NCBI GenBank assembly: GCA_024180945.1
Contig: JAKSGN010000003.1
Coordinates: 372,001 to 436,000, forward strand
DNA from: Macrophomina tecta
Taxonomy: Eukaryota > Ascomycota > Dothideomycetes > Botryosphaeriales > Botryosphaeriaceae
DNA length: 64,000 nt
Direction: 5' to 3'
Below are positions 1-10,390 of this stretch, piece after piece. Under the pieces are notes generated by a model. That model worked only from the letters and a program-made list of their open reading frames with translations. It was not told where the DNA came from and did not search any database. Made by a program: the position numbers and the translations under genes. Each line of letters begins with the position of its first letter. Within the stretch, counting starts at the first letter, position 1.

Positions 1-1218
1 AACGCCATCTTCGACATCCATGCCCGCCAAAGCACCCCACTCTACGAGAGCTACTGCGCCTACGTCACCCGTACGCTTGCGAAGCTCAAACAGGAAGGCA
101 GAAAATTTGGCGCCCTCATCCTCGAGCCCGTTGTCCTCGGCGCTGGCGGCATGCTCCTTGCCGACCCCCTCTTCCAGCGCGCCCTCGTCCAGACCGTCCG
201 CCGCGAGCCGCACCTCTTCTCTGACACCGCTCCCGACACCGAAGCCTCTCCCGCTCTCGACACCGAAGCCTCTCCCGCTCCCGACCGTTCCTTCGACTGG
301 TCCGGCCTGCCCGTCGTCTTCGACGAGGTTTTTACAGGCTTGTACCGCCTTGGTCGCTTCTCGGCCGCGTCGTTCCTCGGTGTGCAGCCGGATGTGGTGG
401 TTAATGCGAAGCTCTTGACGGGCGGCCTGCTGCCCCTCGCGACGACCTGTGCAAGCGAGATGATTTTCAGGGCGTTTTCGAGTGAAGATAAGAGCGACGC
501 GTTGCTCCATGGGCATAGCTATACCGCGCATGCGGTCGGGTGTCAGGTCGCGGTGGAGAGTTTGACGGGATTGCGCAGGTTGGAGAGAGAGGGCGTGTGG
601 GAGCGAGCGGCGGAGAATTGGGCAAGGGAAGAAGACAATAGGGTGATTGAGGGAGAGGAGAGGGAGGAGGCGAGAGTGGTGGAGGTGGATGAAGATGGGG
701 AATTGCTGGGTTGGGTGGATGGTGAAGCAGAAGCGGAGACGGAGAAGGGCGTCGAAGCGAAGGTGGAGGAGGAGAAGGAAACGAAGGCAAAGACGACGGA
801 AAGGGAGGAGAAGGAAAAAGAGAAAAAGGTGCGGGTGTGGAGTGTGTGGTCAAAGGGTTTCGTGGATAATCTAAGTCGAAGGAGAAGTGTCGAAGGCGTA
901 TGGGCACTGGGGAGCGTACTTGCGATTCGGCTGATGGATGAGGCCGGTGGTGAGTTTTTCCCTTTCTCACCCTTTTTCTGTCTGTCTTCCATTTCGTCGT
1001 TGTATGCTGACTGATCTACCTGTGAACCAGGCGGCTACGCTTCCAACGCTTCCCGCGCGCTTCAAGCGGAACTTTTCGAGGGCGAGCAACCGCACGCGTG
1101 GAACGTACATGCTAGAGTCCTAGGCAACGTGCTGTACCTTATGGCTTCGCAGACCTCCACCGAGGAGACGCTGCGGCAGTTAGAGGATTGCTTGCTGAGC
1201 GCTAATGCGCTACAGTGA
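1..1218 (+). CDS. bioDA: Bifunctional dethiobiotin synthetase / DAPA aminotransferase, 3' (aminotransferase) part, 5' truncated by window edge
   Basis: The reading frame is open from base 1, so the gene starts left of the window. The visible part is the BioA-type PLP aminotransferase half of the fungal BIO3-BIO1 fusion, which makes 7,8-diaminopelargonate from KAPA in biotin synthesis. Seen: ALILEPVVLGAGGM, the VFDEVFTGLYRLGRF block with the PLP-binding Asp, and VVVNAKLLTGGLLPL with the Schiff-base Lys codon at 409-411, then SYTAHAVGCQVA. An intron at 950-1030 (donor GTGAG, acceptor CAG) joins to GYASNASRALQAELFEG and the stop at 1216-1218. Odd points: a short tandem duplication DTEASPA(L/P) near 235-285, and a strongly charged Glu/Lys-rich insert at about 610-835 that is not part of the usual aminotransferase fold. 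The dethiobiotin synthetase half is not visible, so the fusion is inferred from fungal homologues; a stand-alone aminotransferase is possible. Confidence 0.88.
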
Positions 1219-1659
1219 TCTGGAATTTAGATGATGAGAGAAGGTGTGGGCGTAATTATACAAAGGATCGAAGGTAATTACGTTGCACTGGCCGCTTAGA
1301 CTCTCCTCAGAAGGGCAACACATCAATTGAATGGCAAACCATCTTGGGTCTGCCGGCTTCAGAGTAAAGGAAATGTAAAAGAGGAGCCATATGGTATCAC
1401 ATCTTGTGAATATTAAAAAATTACACAATCTATGCGCATCCCCCTTTCTTCTCTCCGTTTCAGTAAAGCGGGTAAGACATTTTCGAGAGGATATGGACCA
1501 CACTGCTTAAACATGTTGCGCATCACGAACCCATGGTCGAAGATGGTGAGCAGCAGCAACAAGTCTAGATGCTGATACGCAGGCTGATGGAACACGAGCG
1601 AGTACGAGCATAACAGAAGGGAGGGAAGATTCCCCGCAGCGGAAGTCTAGAGGGAATTC
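1219..1659. other. Intergenic stretch, no gene seen
   Basis: Between the biotin gene and the P450 remnant. Short overlapping reading frames on the minus strand (1210-1595) show no domain and no splice logic. I see nothing else here. Confidence 0.5.
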
Positions 1660-2858
1660 GAGCTACTTTCAGCCCCTACGTCCGCGAGGAAGCGCCAGGA
1701 GCCTCTGATAAGTAACCATGTCGACCAATTGATCGAGCACGTACACCGCTCAGTCAAGCGGAACGCAGAATCCGATGTGCCCATGGTTAAGCTCAAAACT
1801 TACGAATCCCCGCCCAGCATTTGACATAATGTTCGACTTGGTCTTTGGCGAGCCGCTCGGATTGCTTCGACAGTCGGAGTACACGCCGTGGGTGAAAGCT
1901 GTGTTCGGCTTCAGAGCTGTCACGTATCCAGATGGAGAGCCTGCTGATTGGTAGACTCATCGGTAGTTTTATCCCTGCGTCTCTACTTGAGCAGCGTCGC
2001 CTTCATTTCCAGCATTCGGCCGAGCCCATCGACCGCGGGCTTGCGAAGGGTACCGCCAAAGAGGGGGCCGACAATTGGGCCTTTGTGCTTGACAAGGGCA
2101 CGGATGTGATCAGCCGGAGCGAGATACATGCCAACGCTTCAGTACTCATGGTCGCCGGCACGGAGACGACGGTGACGCTGCTCAGCGGCATGACGTATCA
2201 CCTGCTCAAGAACCCGGAGAAGCTACGCAAAGCTGTTGAAGAAGTACGGGCGCTGGCAGAGGATGAGCTTACGCTAGAACAGCCATTCCGCCTACAATAC
2301 CTAGGCGCCTGCTCTGAAATAGGACTGAGGATGTATCCACCGGTGCGGAACGGAATGGATCGCGAGGTGGGCGAGAGCGGCAACGCCATTTGCGGCGAAG
2401 GGGTTCCGGAAAAGGTTTGTCACTATTCTTCTGCTTTCTCCACGCCGTATTCCTAGTTCCTAACCTCGACCTCTCTAGACCCGCGTGACAGTATTACAGT
2501 GGGCTTCGTTCAGATAGCCTCTGAGCTTCAAAGATGCGGGAAAGTTTATGCCTGAACGGGTGGCTCCCAGGTACTGGGTATAACAGCGATCGCAAGAACG
2601 TAATGCAGCCATTCGCCGTCGGGCCGCGTAATTGTTTAGGAAAGAAATAAGCGGATTGTGCTCGCTCTATGCAACTAAGCTATGCTAATGGCAAACTGTA
2701 ACTTGGCGTACCATGAGATGCGCATTATCATGGCCAAGGTGCTATGGCATTTCGACCTGGAGCTCTGCGCCAAGAGCAAGAACTGGGCGGACCAGGTGAC
2801 TTGGTTTTTGTGGGAGAAGCCGGAGCTCTGGCGCAAGGCCAGGCCTGTTCGGCGTTGA
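1660..2858 (+). pseudogene. Cytochrome P450 monooxygenase pseudogene
   Basis: Fragments of one fungal P450 appear in order but in different frames. About 1681-1790 gives RQEPLISNHVDQLIEHVH; about 1810-1930 gives FDIMFDLVFGEPLGLL; the I-helix AGTETTVTLLSGMTYHLLKNPE lies in an open stretch at 1932-2456; the K-helix reads SEIGLRMYPPV, where the Glu expected three residues before Arg is Ile; about 2590-2645 gives the haem loop FAVGPRNCLGK with its Cys; the C-terminal helix block (AYHEMRIIMAKVLWHFDLELC) runs to a stop at 2856-2858. A one-base insertion near 2561-2570 breaks PERWLPGTGY, and stops occur at the FDIM start, before PLSFKDAGKF and just after the haem loop. It is therefore not a working enzyme. 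Base composition is ordinary, so the decay is by indels and stops rather than RIP. Confidence 0.85.
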
Positions 2859-3418
2859 CCGTTCGCTGTATGTCACGGCCGTTACGCTGGCTATGCTAGC
2901 GCCGCGCTGAGGAATTCACCTTCTTAGCCAGAACATGACAACAAAAGCATTCTGCATCTACTCTGGAACCCTTACTGCCGGTTATAACACTGAAAGCATA
3001 TCGCACGTAAACAAGACACTCTTCACCACTACCGAACTGTATAGGGCAAACGCTGCCGGGCGGAGTAGTGTTAGTGTGGTATTTAGGAAAGCCAAGAAAT
3101 TTTTGCTGGTCTGGTCACTTATTACTACGTGATACCTATACACGAAATGAGAATTATCTCGCTGCAGATGGAACGACGCAGGAAGCGCGGAATGAGTGCG
3201 GTCCTTTTAATGGAGGGGAGTGTTGGGCGGTCGAAGAAATTTTGCCCGGCATCCAAATAATTTCGTTGTCTGCCACTAGTGAGCTTGGTATCCAAGTGGG
3301 AGGAAATGTGCGTTGACAGCCTATTCAGTAATGAAGGCAAAGATTGGCATGGTTTTATTGGCGGGCAGCCTAGCGGGCGCCTTTTATCCTCCGGCTATAG
3401 AGCCAACTACATGTGGCG
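2859..3418. other. Intergenic stretch before hAT-1
   Basis: No coding region supported. Frames at 2935-3132 and 3068-3316 lack domains. The last 8 bases (3419-3426) are the left copy of the hAT-1 target duplication. Confidence 0.4.
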
Positions 3419-3426
3419 AGTTTAAT

Positions 3427-3447
3427 CAGGGTGGCAATCAATTCAAT
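3427..3447 (+). repeat. hAT-1 left terminal inverted repeat
   Basis: 21 bp, identical to the reverse complement of 6266-6286; preceded by target duplication AGTTTAAT at 3419-3426. Confidence 0.95.
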
Positions 3448-3570
3448 AATATTGACGGTCAATCAATATTGACCAATGTCTTGGCAATCAATCAATCAAC
3501 TGAGGTCTGTCATTTTCGTCAATCAATCAATTGCTCCGGGCCAGTTGATTGACGATATTGATTGACGGCT
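3448..3570. repeat. hAT-1 left subterminal CAATCAAT-type repeats
   Basis: Several short copies of TCAATCAAT/ATTGATTGA occur between the left terminus and the transposase promoter, mirrored in the right end at about 6160-6265. In hAT elements such subterminal motifs are known transposase binding sites; that role here is inferred. Confidence 0.7.
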
Positions 3571-3696
3571 TACCTTGTATAGAAAGCAGCTTTGATGATC
3601 ATCTCGCTCTTGTGGCGCTCAAGCCACGTCAGGCTAGCCTTTTATCTGATACACTCTTGGCACACAACGTGTCGGGCACATTCTCTTGGCAGCTAG

Positions 3697-3704
3697 TATA
3701 TAAA
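3697..3704 (+). promoter_or_regulatory. TATA box of hAT-1 transposase
   Basis: TATATAAA lies about 100 bp upstream of the transposase ATG at 3803, inside the element, so the element carries its own promoter. Confidence 0.65.
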
Positions 3705-3802
3705 CGCTCTCTCAGAATGGCTAGAAGGGACAGCTGAATCTGCTCTTTCAGATCCGTTCTACATTTTCTCAGCAGCTCAGCAGCAACTCTCCCACTATCA
3801 AG

Positions 3803-6049
3803 ATGGACTCTAGCAACGATCAACACTCTGTTTTAAGCCTCTCTAGCGCGCCCACTAGCCTCTTTTCCTCTCAACAGGACTCAGATCCTGCGCAACCCAC
3901 CAATCTTGCCGTTGATGGCCGAGGACCTGTACGCGAAGGGTGGGAGTACTTCCCATGGCAGAAATTCCGTGGATATCATGTCACAGAGTCAAAGCAGCGC
4001 AGCGGGTGGACTTGGGAGCACGCATATGACATTGAGGACGTAGAAGGGCGTACCCGCTGGGTCTGTATGTACTGCGTGCACAAGAAAGCCCACAAACCAG
4101 CTAGCTTCGCTGCTGCTGGCACTGATAATCAGGCAAGGCACCTGGTGACTGAGCACAAGGTTGAGGATCCTACAGGGAAGCGTCACGTCAAACGGGCCAA
4201 GATTTCAGTTGCTCAGCGGCTTGGACTGGATACGAATAGGCCTTCAGAGCAGGCTATTGTCAATCGCCTTGTCACATCATTCAATCCGGCGTACTTCCAG
4301 CAACTACTCACTGATTGGGTCTCATCCGATAACATTCCTTTCCGCAAGCTTGAAAGCGAGAGATTCAGGCGCGTTCTTAGCTATTTGAATCCTGCAGTAA
4401 CGTCTACTGGCAGCCTTCCAACACACTCTACTGTTCGTAAATGGCTACTTGATGAATTCAACCGCCATAAAGGGATCGTTGCTGAGCTTCTTCAGAGCTC
4501 ACCTGGCCTTATACACCTTGCCTTTGACGGCTGGACGTCGTGTAATCACCTCTCTCTACTCGGTATTAACGTCTTCTTCCTTACGTTCTCTGGCACGCTT
4601 CGCAAGTTCCTTATTGGCCTCCCACACGCCGAAGGACGGCATACTGGTGACAGCCTTGCGGAAGAGGTAGCCCAGATAATTATGGAATGGGGCATTGGAG
4701 GGCAACTTGGCTACTTTGTCACGGATAACGCGTCAAACAACGACACGTGCATGGACGCGCTAGCTGAAGAGTTTGGCTTCAATCACAAGCACCGCCGCTT
4801 GCGCTGCATTGGCCATATCATAAACCTGGTAGTCCGCCAGATCCTCTTTGGCAAGGAAGCTGACGCGTTCGAGAACGACTGCGCTCAGCCAAAGGAGCTA
4901 CTCGCTGAGCTCCTACTCTGGCGCAAGAAGGGCCCTATCGGCAAGCTTCACAATATCGTCCACTGGATTCAGCGCTCAAACCTTGTCTATCAGAGACTGC
5001 ACCAACTTCAGCGGAACGAGCAAGCGTTGACTGGCGAAAACGGCCCTACCTACGAGGTTATAGAAGATAATGCGACACGATGGAACTCTACCTCCGCCAT
5101 GATTGAGCGCGCAATCAAGCTACAGTCAGTCATTGACGCCCTCGTCCTCCACGAAGTTCAAGAATGGGATAAATACGTCAAGCCTCGCACTGCTAGTAGG
5201 ACTCAGCCAATGCCAGCTAAGACAAAGAACAAGCCGGCAATCGTGGATGATTATCTAACCTCAGATGATTGGGCAACTCTTGCTGAATATCACTCCATCT
5301 TGAAGCCTTTTCATGAAGTCACAATCAGGCTACAAGCCAACCCAACTAGTGGTAGGTTTGGCGGCTTATGGGAAGTCCTTCCATGCATGGAGTACCTGTT
5401 GAACAAGCTGGAGGAGGTCAAGATCCGCACAGATCAGTATCCTGACTCTCACTTCAAGGTGAACATCAATTTGGGGTGGGCTAAGCTAGATGAGTACTAT
5501 CAGCTCCTTGATGATACTCCAGCTTACGTCGCAGCTTGCGCCCTTCACCCTGCCTACCGCTGGGAGTGGATTGAGGATCAGTGGGCATTCAAGAAGAGCT
5601 GGATCAAGAAGGCAAAGGCAGCTGTTCTAAAGCTCTGGAAGGATGAGTATCAGTCAATTGCTATTGCTGAGGACCCACAGCTACCGCAGAAGCGTAAACG
5701 CGAACATCTCAGCGAATTTGACAGCTGGCTTGCTGCCTCCAGGAGGACCAAGCATCTAGATCTGACCGAGGATGAGTACACCTACTGGCAGCTCGATACC
5801 TCTCCTACAGATGACGCAGTCACCAATCCAGTTGATTACTGGATACTACGCCGCCAGCAATACCCCCGCCTATCACGTATGGCTCTGGACCTCTTTTCTA
5901 TACCGGCAATGTCGGCAGAGGTGGAGAGGATATTCAGTTTGGCAGGACAAATGGTGACGCCATTGCGCAATAGGCTGGAGGCCAATACTATAGCAGTTGG
6001 GCAGATACTACGCTCATGGAACGCAGAAGGCATCATTGAAAGAAGTTGA
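3803..6049 (+). CDS. hAT transposase with BED zinc finger, intact (748 aa)
   Basis: A single uninterrupted frame that would catalyse cut-and-paste transposition of hAT-1 in the nucleus. In order: Ser-rich N-terminus; BED-type finger with Cys88-Cys91 and His113-His118 in WVCMYC...ARHLVTEH; RNase H-like catalytic core with FDGWTS (Asp242), GYFVTDNASNND (Asp308) and the RCIGH motif (Cys335, His338); a helical insertion domain; and the C-terminal hAT dimerisation block YPRLSRMALDLFSIPAMSAEVERIFS near residues 690-712, which holds the conserved Glu. All acidic catalytic positions expected of the family are present. Length is normal for fungal Restless/Tol2-like hAT proteins. The ATG lies about 100 bp downstream of a TATA box. 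No intron is needed. Confidence 0.95.
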   Translation: MDSSNDQHSVLSLSSAPTSLFSSQQDSDPAQPTNLAVDGRGPVREGWEYFPWQKFRGYHVTESKQRSGWTWEHAYDIEDVEGRTRWVCMYCVHKKAHKPASFAAAGTDNQARHLVTEHKVEDPTGKRHVKRAKISVAQRLGLDTNRPSEQAIVNRLVTSFNPAYFQQLLTDWVSSDNIPFRKLESERFRRVLSYLNPAVTSTGSLPTHSTVRKWLLDEFNRHKGIVAELLQSSPGLIHLAFDGWTSCNHLSLLGINVFFLTFSGTLRKFLIGLPHAEGRHTGDSLAEEVAQIIMEWGIGGQLGYFVTDNASNNDTCMDALAEEFGFNHKHRRLRCIGHIINLVVRQILFGKEADAFENDCAQPKELLAELLLWRKKGPIGKLHNIVHWIQRSNLVYQRLHQLQRNEQALTGENGPTYEVIEDNATRWNSTSAMIERAIKLQSVIDALVLHEVQEWDKYVKPRTASRTQPMPAKTKNKPAIVDDYLTSDDWATLAEYHSILKPFHEVTIRLQANPTSGRFGGLWEVLPCMEYLLNKLEEVKIRTDQYPDSHFKVNINLGWAKLDEYYQLLDDTPAYVAACALHPAYRWEWIEDQWAFKKSWIKKAKAAVLKLWKDEYQSIAIAEDPQLPQKRKREHLSEFDSWLAASRRTKHLDLTEDEYTYWQLDTSPTDDAVTNPVDYWILRRQQYPRLSRMALDLFSIPAMSAEVERIFSLAGQMVTPLRNRLEANTIAVGQILRSWNAEGIIERS

Positions 6050-6159
6050 GGACTCTATACACGCGGGAGTAGCTATAGCTAGCAAGAGTTAGCTAGATTG
6101 TATGGCTATCAATCTCAACACTATGCCAAGCATCACGAGATTTTGCTACGTGAACCGTG

Positions 6160-6265
6160 TGTCAATCAATTCAATTCAATCAATATCAACACCTTATTGA
6201 TCAATCAATTTGACCTTATTGGAAAATCCTATCAATCAATCAATCTGGACCCGATATTGACGTTG
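6160..6265. repeat. hAT-1 right subterminal CAATCAAT-type repeats
   Basis: Mirror set of the left-end motifs (GTCAATCAATTC, TGATCAATCAATT, ATCAATCAATCAATC) just inside the right terminus. Confidence 0.7.
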
Positions 6266-6286
6266 ATTGAATTGATTGCCACCCTG
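6266..6286 (-). repeat. hAT-1 right terminal inverted repeat
   Basis: 21 bp, reverse complement of 3427-3447; followed by target duplication AGTTTAAT at 6287-6294. Confidence 0.95.
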
Positions 6287-6294
6287 AGTTTAAT

Positions 6295-7173
6295 ACGCCT
6301 GTGATAGCCAAATATTTCACCACTAGGCCAGGCAAGTGCCAGATCGTACTCTATGTGCAAGCCTTAGGCCCTGATGCATGTCAGGCTACGATTTCCCAAG
6401 CGATTCTTCCACCGAACGTGCGCCAATTGGAGTAGGTACTTAGTAGAGCTATGAAACTAGAAAAGGCGACCCCAAAAAGACTCTTAGAACGATACTTTTT
6501 TTTTATTTATTTTATGCCTGGTAGAGAATAGAATCGAGGTCTGGGCAGATGAAAGTCGATATAAGAGTCTTGAAAAGTATCTACGCGATGTGTGAAAAGG
6601 GCAGCTGCAAGAAGAGGCCTTCTCCCTACTTGAAACCATCATCGCAGGCCACGATGTAGGGCATATTTGGAAGGACTAGAAGACTACACAAGCAGCACGA
6701 AGCAATACGAAGAAGACGAGGTAGCATGGGAGAATACGACGTAGCAGGAGTCAGGGCGTCTGCTGGATGGATAAGGGAGGCTTAGCAGCCTTACGTGGTA
6801 GTAACAACGGGGCTTGGCAAGCTTGAATCCTTCGGCGGTGATCGCACGTGTGCCCCTACGTCTGCTCCGAATACCCGAAGTCTTTTTTGCGCCAGTGATC
6901 GAGATGCAAGCTGAGGCGTGCCACGTGCGTCAGCGGAGCAGAGCTTAACCACTATTGTGCTGTATCTTAGCATGATTTCGGCGCTTCTGGGTAGCTTGAC
7001 AGCCCCCGCAAATTGCGTTCGGCCCGAACGGCGGGTGCCTCCTTCTCAACGCAATGGGCCCGCTTTCAATAAGCTCGGCCTGCCCCGACCACTCCGAACC
7101 ACCTCCCCGACCCCGAACCACCCCTCCGACCGTATCAGCCAAGTTGGGAATTCGCGTTCGACGGAGGCAGACA
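6295..7173. other. Intergenic stretch upstream of the first Zn2Cys6 gene
   Basis: No supported gene. It contains a T-rich run near 6497-6520 and must hold the promoter of the downstream regulator; no clear TATA box was picked out. Confidence 0.4.
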
Positions 7174-9580
7174 ATGGACAACAGCAATTCTGCCACTGCG
7201 TGCCAATGCTGCCGCATCCAAAAAGTCAATACCCCTTCTTTCTGCTGCCCCTTCAATGCACATACTAACTGCAGACCGGTGTGCTTAGCTACGCTGCTCA
7301 AAAGACCTCCCTGTCTGTAAACGCTGCTTGCGCCTGAAGAGGGCGTGTTTCTACCCCCGTCCTCCGGACAGAAAACGGCTGGCGCTTCACAGATCTTACC
7401 GCAGAGAGCTCGACCATCAAAACCTGTCAAGCGAGTCCCACAAGCCTGATAACATAGCCACGACCGTGGGAGAAGCATCAACATCAGGTTTGCAGGAAAA
7501 GCAAGATGACCCCATTGCTTCCTCGTTCGCCACGTTCCAGCAGCATGAATGCCTGCTCACATCGCCAAGCCCAGCGGAACAACAGTTCCAAGCTCCTCCT
7601 GGAACTGAAAGCACTGCGAACGACACATGCGATCCCACTCTAACCCCTGCTTTGAAGGACAACTTGGTGGCCGTTTATTTCGATCGTTTCTACCAATCGC
7701 CATTTCTCTTCCACCGAGGCACATTCATTGCGGATTACTTGACTGGCAAGTTATCGCAACATCTCCTTGCCAGTGTTCTTGCCGTAGCTTCGATGTAACA
7801 CACTCAGCACCCTACTTCGTCGTGAGCGATCTTATTTGGCTAACATGTCGACAGATATTTTCCTGATACCACCGCGGGCTCGCTACAAAGCGCTGCGCTT
7901 CGCTCTGTGCCTATTCTCGGCCTACGATCCAAGGGGAAAACATGGGCTGAGTGGGCTGGACAGCGCTCATTAACGGAGGCGGATAAACCCTGCCTTATGT
8001 CTGTGCAGATATATCAGAACCTAGCTTTGTTTTGGTTTGCACATGGAGAAACACAAAGGACAAACATTTTCGCTCGTATGCACTCCATCCTCAGCACCGC
8101 CTAGGGTCCAGGTAAAAATGCTCACGTCTACAGAGCTGGCCAACCGAACTTGCAAGCTCCTAGGACTCCACGAGCTGACCGACAGTACCGACTGCTCATT
8201 CGAAACAGAGCACAGGCGCCGGTGTTATTGGGCGAGCTGGTTGACCAGTTGCATCGCCCGCGAAAACGGAAAATTCGACCTCGACTGCTGGAAAGACGTA
8301 GCCGGTGTTCCGTTACCATCTGATGAGGCCTCATGGTCACGAGGCAAGCCAAATCCATATACGTATTTTGACGTGTATGGGGTCGAGAAAGCGTGTGGGA
8401 TCGATGGGCGGCCTCTACTCCCAAGCAGTGGCCTTATGGCTCACTTGGTAAAGATTTCGGGGTTGTGGTAGGTACTTCTTGTTCTATCTTGTAGACTTTT
8501 CTCATGCATCCTTAGGTGTAAAATCTAAGAATTCACCCACTCGATTTTGGGCAACAACAGCATCACGTCAGAACATTATTCCAGACTTATCGCGTTTGAT
8601 CGAATGCTTGAAAGGTTTTACGAAGATTTCCCAGCATCCCTGATGCAGGAGTATAGCTCCTTCTCGGCCACGGATGGAATGCTATATAGCGTCTTCGGGA
8701 TACACTCCTTGTATTATCTATGCGTATGCGTTCTCCATTCCTCTGTCGTTCCAGGACTCGGTGGCACATCCAGAGGTTCTACCATTTCGACCAAGGTGCT
8801 ACGTTTGTCAGCTAGGGAAGCGATCGATAGTTGTTTCAACCTGGCTAGTTTGACGAAAGATCTTCTTTCGAGGCGGGCTGACCTCTCCCGTCTCTGGAGC
8901 ATATGTGGCTGCTCAGCCTACGTATCGGCCATAGTCCTGCTTCGCTACCTTCACTCTTCTGCGAGAGCGGCGGACCAACAAATCCTGGAAAGCATATCTG
9001 GCCAACTAAGGATCCTGGAGACGCTCAAACACTATTGGAAAACTCTTGAACCAATGGTATGCTTCCTTTCCCGACATGTATAAACTATAAAATACTTAGA
9101 TCCAACTAGGAAACCAATGTCAAGTTGCGTCTGAAGCTGCTTTCCAATACAAGAAAGATATTACAATCTGCCGGGCCGAGTCAGAAACAGGACTCAAGTA
9201 CCGCCCTTGAGCACGTAATCGAAAAATCGCCTTCATACCCAGACGCAGCGGCGGCCCAGAACAGCATCTTTACATATGTCGAGAATGACTATGGGCCGAA
9301 GAAAGCCCACATGCTGGCCTATGGACAGCCAAGCACCCGCAATGAGGAAAACTGGGCTTATGAATTTCAGGAGCAGTCGGCGAACAATCCATTTTCCCTT
9401 TCACCGAGCCGGCCATCCATTACACCGAACCATTGCCAAAGCGCATCTTCCAACATGATATATTTACCTCTCGAAATTGGCGAACCGCAATACAATGAAG
9501 CGGGAGCCTGTCTAGACACTGACTGGTGGAATGCGAACTTATCAGACTTCCTTCAGAGCAGAGAGTATCTATTTTACTAG
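7174..9580 (+). CDS. Zn2Cys6 fungal-specific transcription factor (692 aa, six exons)
   Basis: Predicted nuclear DNA-binding regulator. My exons are 7174-7224, 7289-7794, 7855-8075, 8134-8467, 8561-9056 and 9110-9580; together 2,079 nt, closing in frame. The first intron (7225-7288, branch TACTAAC) splits the zinc cluster and splicing gives an exact C-x2-C-x6-C-x6-C-x2-C-x6-C pattern: Cys10, 13, 20, 27, 30, 37. A middle-homology (fungal_trans) domain follows, with AVYFDRFYQSPFLFHRGTF, the LALFWFAHGETQRTNIFA helix, and EHRRRCYWASWLTSCIARENG. The C-terminus is polar and likely holds the activation region. The exon 4/5 junction is the least certain. Target genes cannot be told from sequence; the closest intact neighbour downstream is a small secreted repeat protein. 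The gene is unmutated although transposons lie on both sides. Confidence 0.88.
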
Positions 9581-10390
9581 TGCTCTGATACATTGAGATG
9601 CGTCAGAATGCACGCTTTGAGAATTTTCGGCAATGATCTGACAGACAGATTGCCCAGAAGGCTAGCTAGAGTGGCTGCTACAAGGCGATGAAGAATACCT
9701 GAATGCCATCAGCTCCGTCGTGTAAGCTCGATAGTCTTAGAACAATGTTTTCTCTACTTGTGCATGCTTGAGAAGCGCTGTGTTATTGCGGGACTTATTG
9801 TTTTACTCCAACGCGATATCCACGTCTGGGGGATATCGCACGAAGCTTTCTATCCTTCATTTTGCTATATGACAAAGGGTTTCCATTAGGGATGAATAAG
9901 AGTGTCTAGACAGACCCTTGAGTGTTCTTACGGACTCCAGTGTAACAATGGTCATCTTTTCTGCTTGGCTTCGGAGTCAGCCTGGGCGCGACCGGTTACA
10001 GTGGTACAGCTGGTTAAGGTAAAAACCAGCGTGGTGAAGTAGATAGACAAAGAAGGTCTCGTGTCAGTTAGTTATGGAATTCGTTATCAATTAATAAGGT
10101 GGAAGATCAATTAAGATATTCATCGTAAAAGTCAAAGGCTATCAATGAAAGACTCTAGTTAAATACATGCCTCGTGTCCAGGTTGCTATTCCTCCAATCA
10201 CTCGAAGCACACCTCCCTCCGGCTCCTCCATTGCTCAACCGTAATGAGCTCTCATGTGCGCACTTCCAAAGGCCGCGTTGATAGTGCTCAGTCACATGGC
10301 GAACGTAACCTGTCTTTGCAGGGTAGTTGCTACGTTGCAGCGCTTCCTGGAGAATTACTCCCATCATTCCGTCGTCTTCTGCTAACCGAA
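9581..10390. other. Intergenic stretch between regulator and secreted repeat protein
   Basis: No gene supported. Holds a 9-bp-arm inverted repeat at 9813-9839 and otherwise nothing I can assign. Confidence 0.4.
9813..9839. repeat. Short inverted repeat (hairpin GCGATATCC / GGATATCGC)
   Basis: Two 9-base arms separated by 9 bases, about 230 bp past the stop codon of the regulator. Could be a 3' processing structure, a binding site or chance. Confidence 0.4.

Larger units (their letters stand above)
3427..6286 (+). mobile_element. hAT-1: complete 2,860-bp hAT DNA transposon
   Basis: The element begins CAGGGTGGCAATCAATTCAA and ends with its reverse complement (21-bp perfect terminal inverted repeats at 3427-3447 and 6266-6286). 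It is flanked by an identical 8-bp target duplication AGTTTAAT at 3419-3426 and 6287-6294, the length typical of hAT insertions. It holds one uninterrupted transposase gene. Both ends carry many CAATCAAT/ATTGATTG motifs. No RIP-like decay is visible, so it is probably autonomous and recent. Confidence 0.97.
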
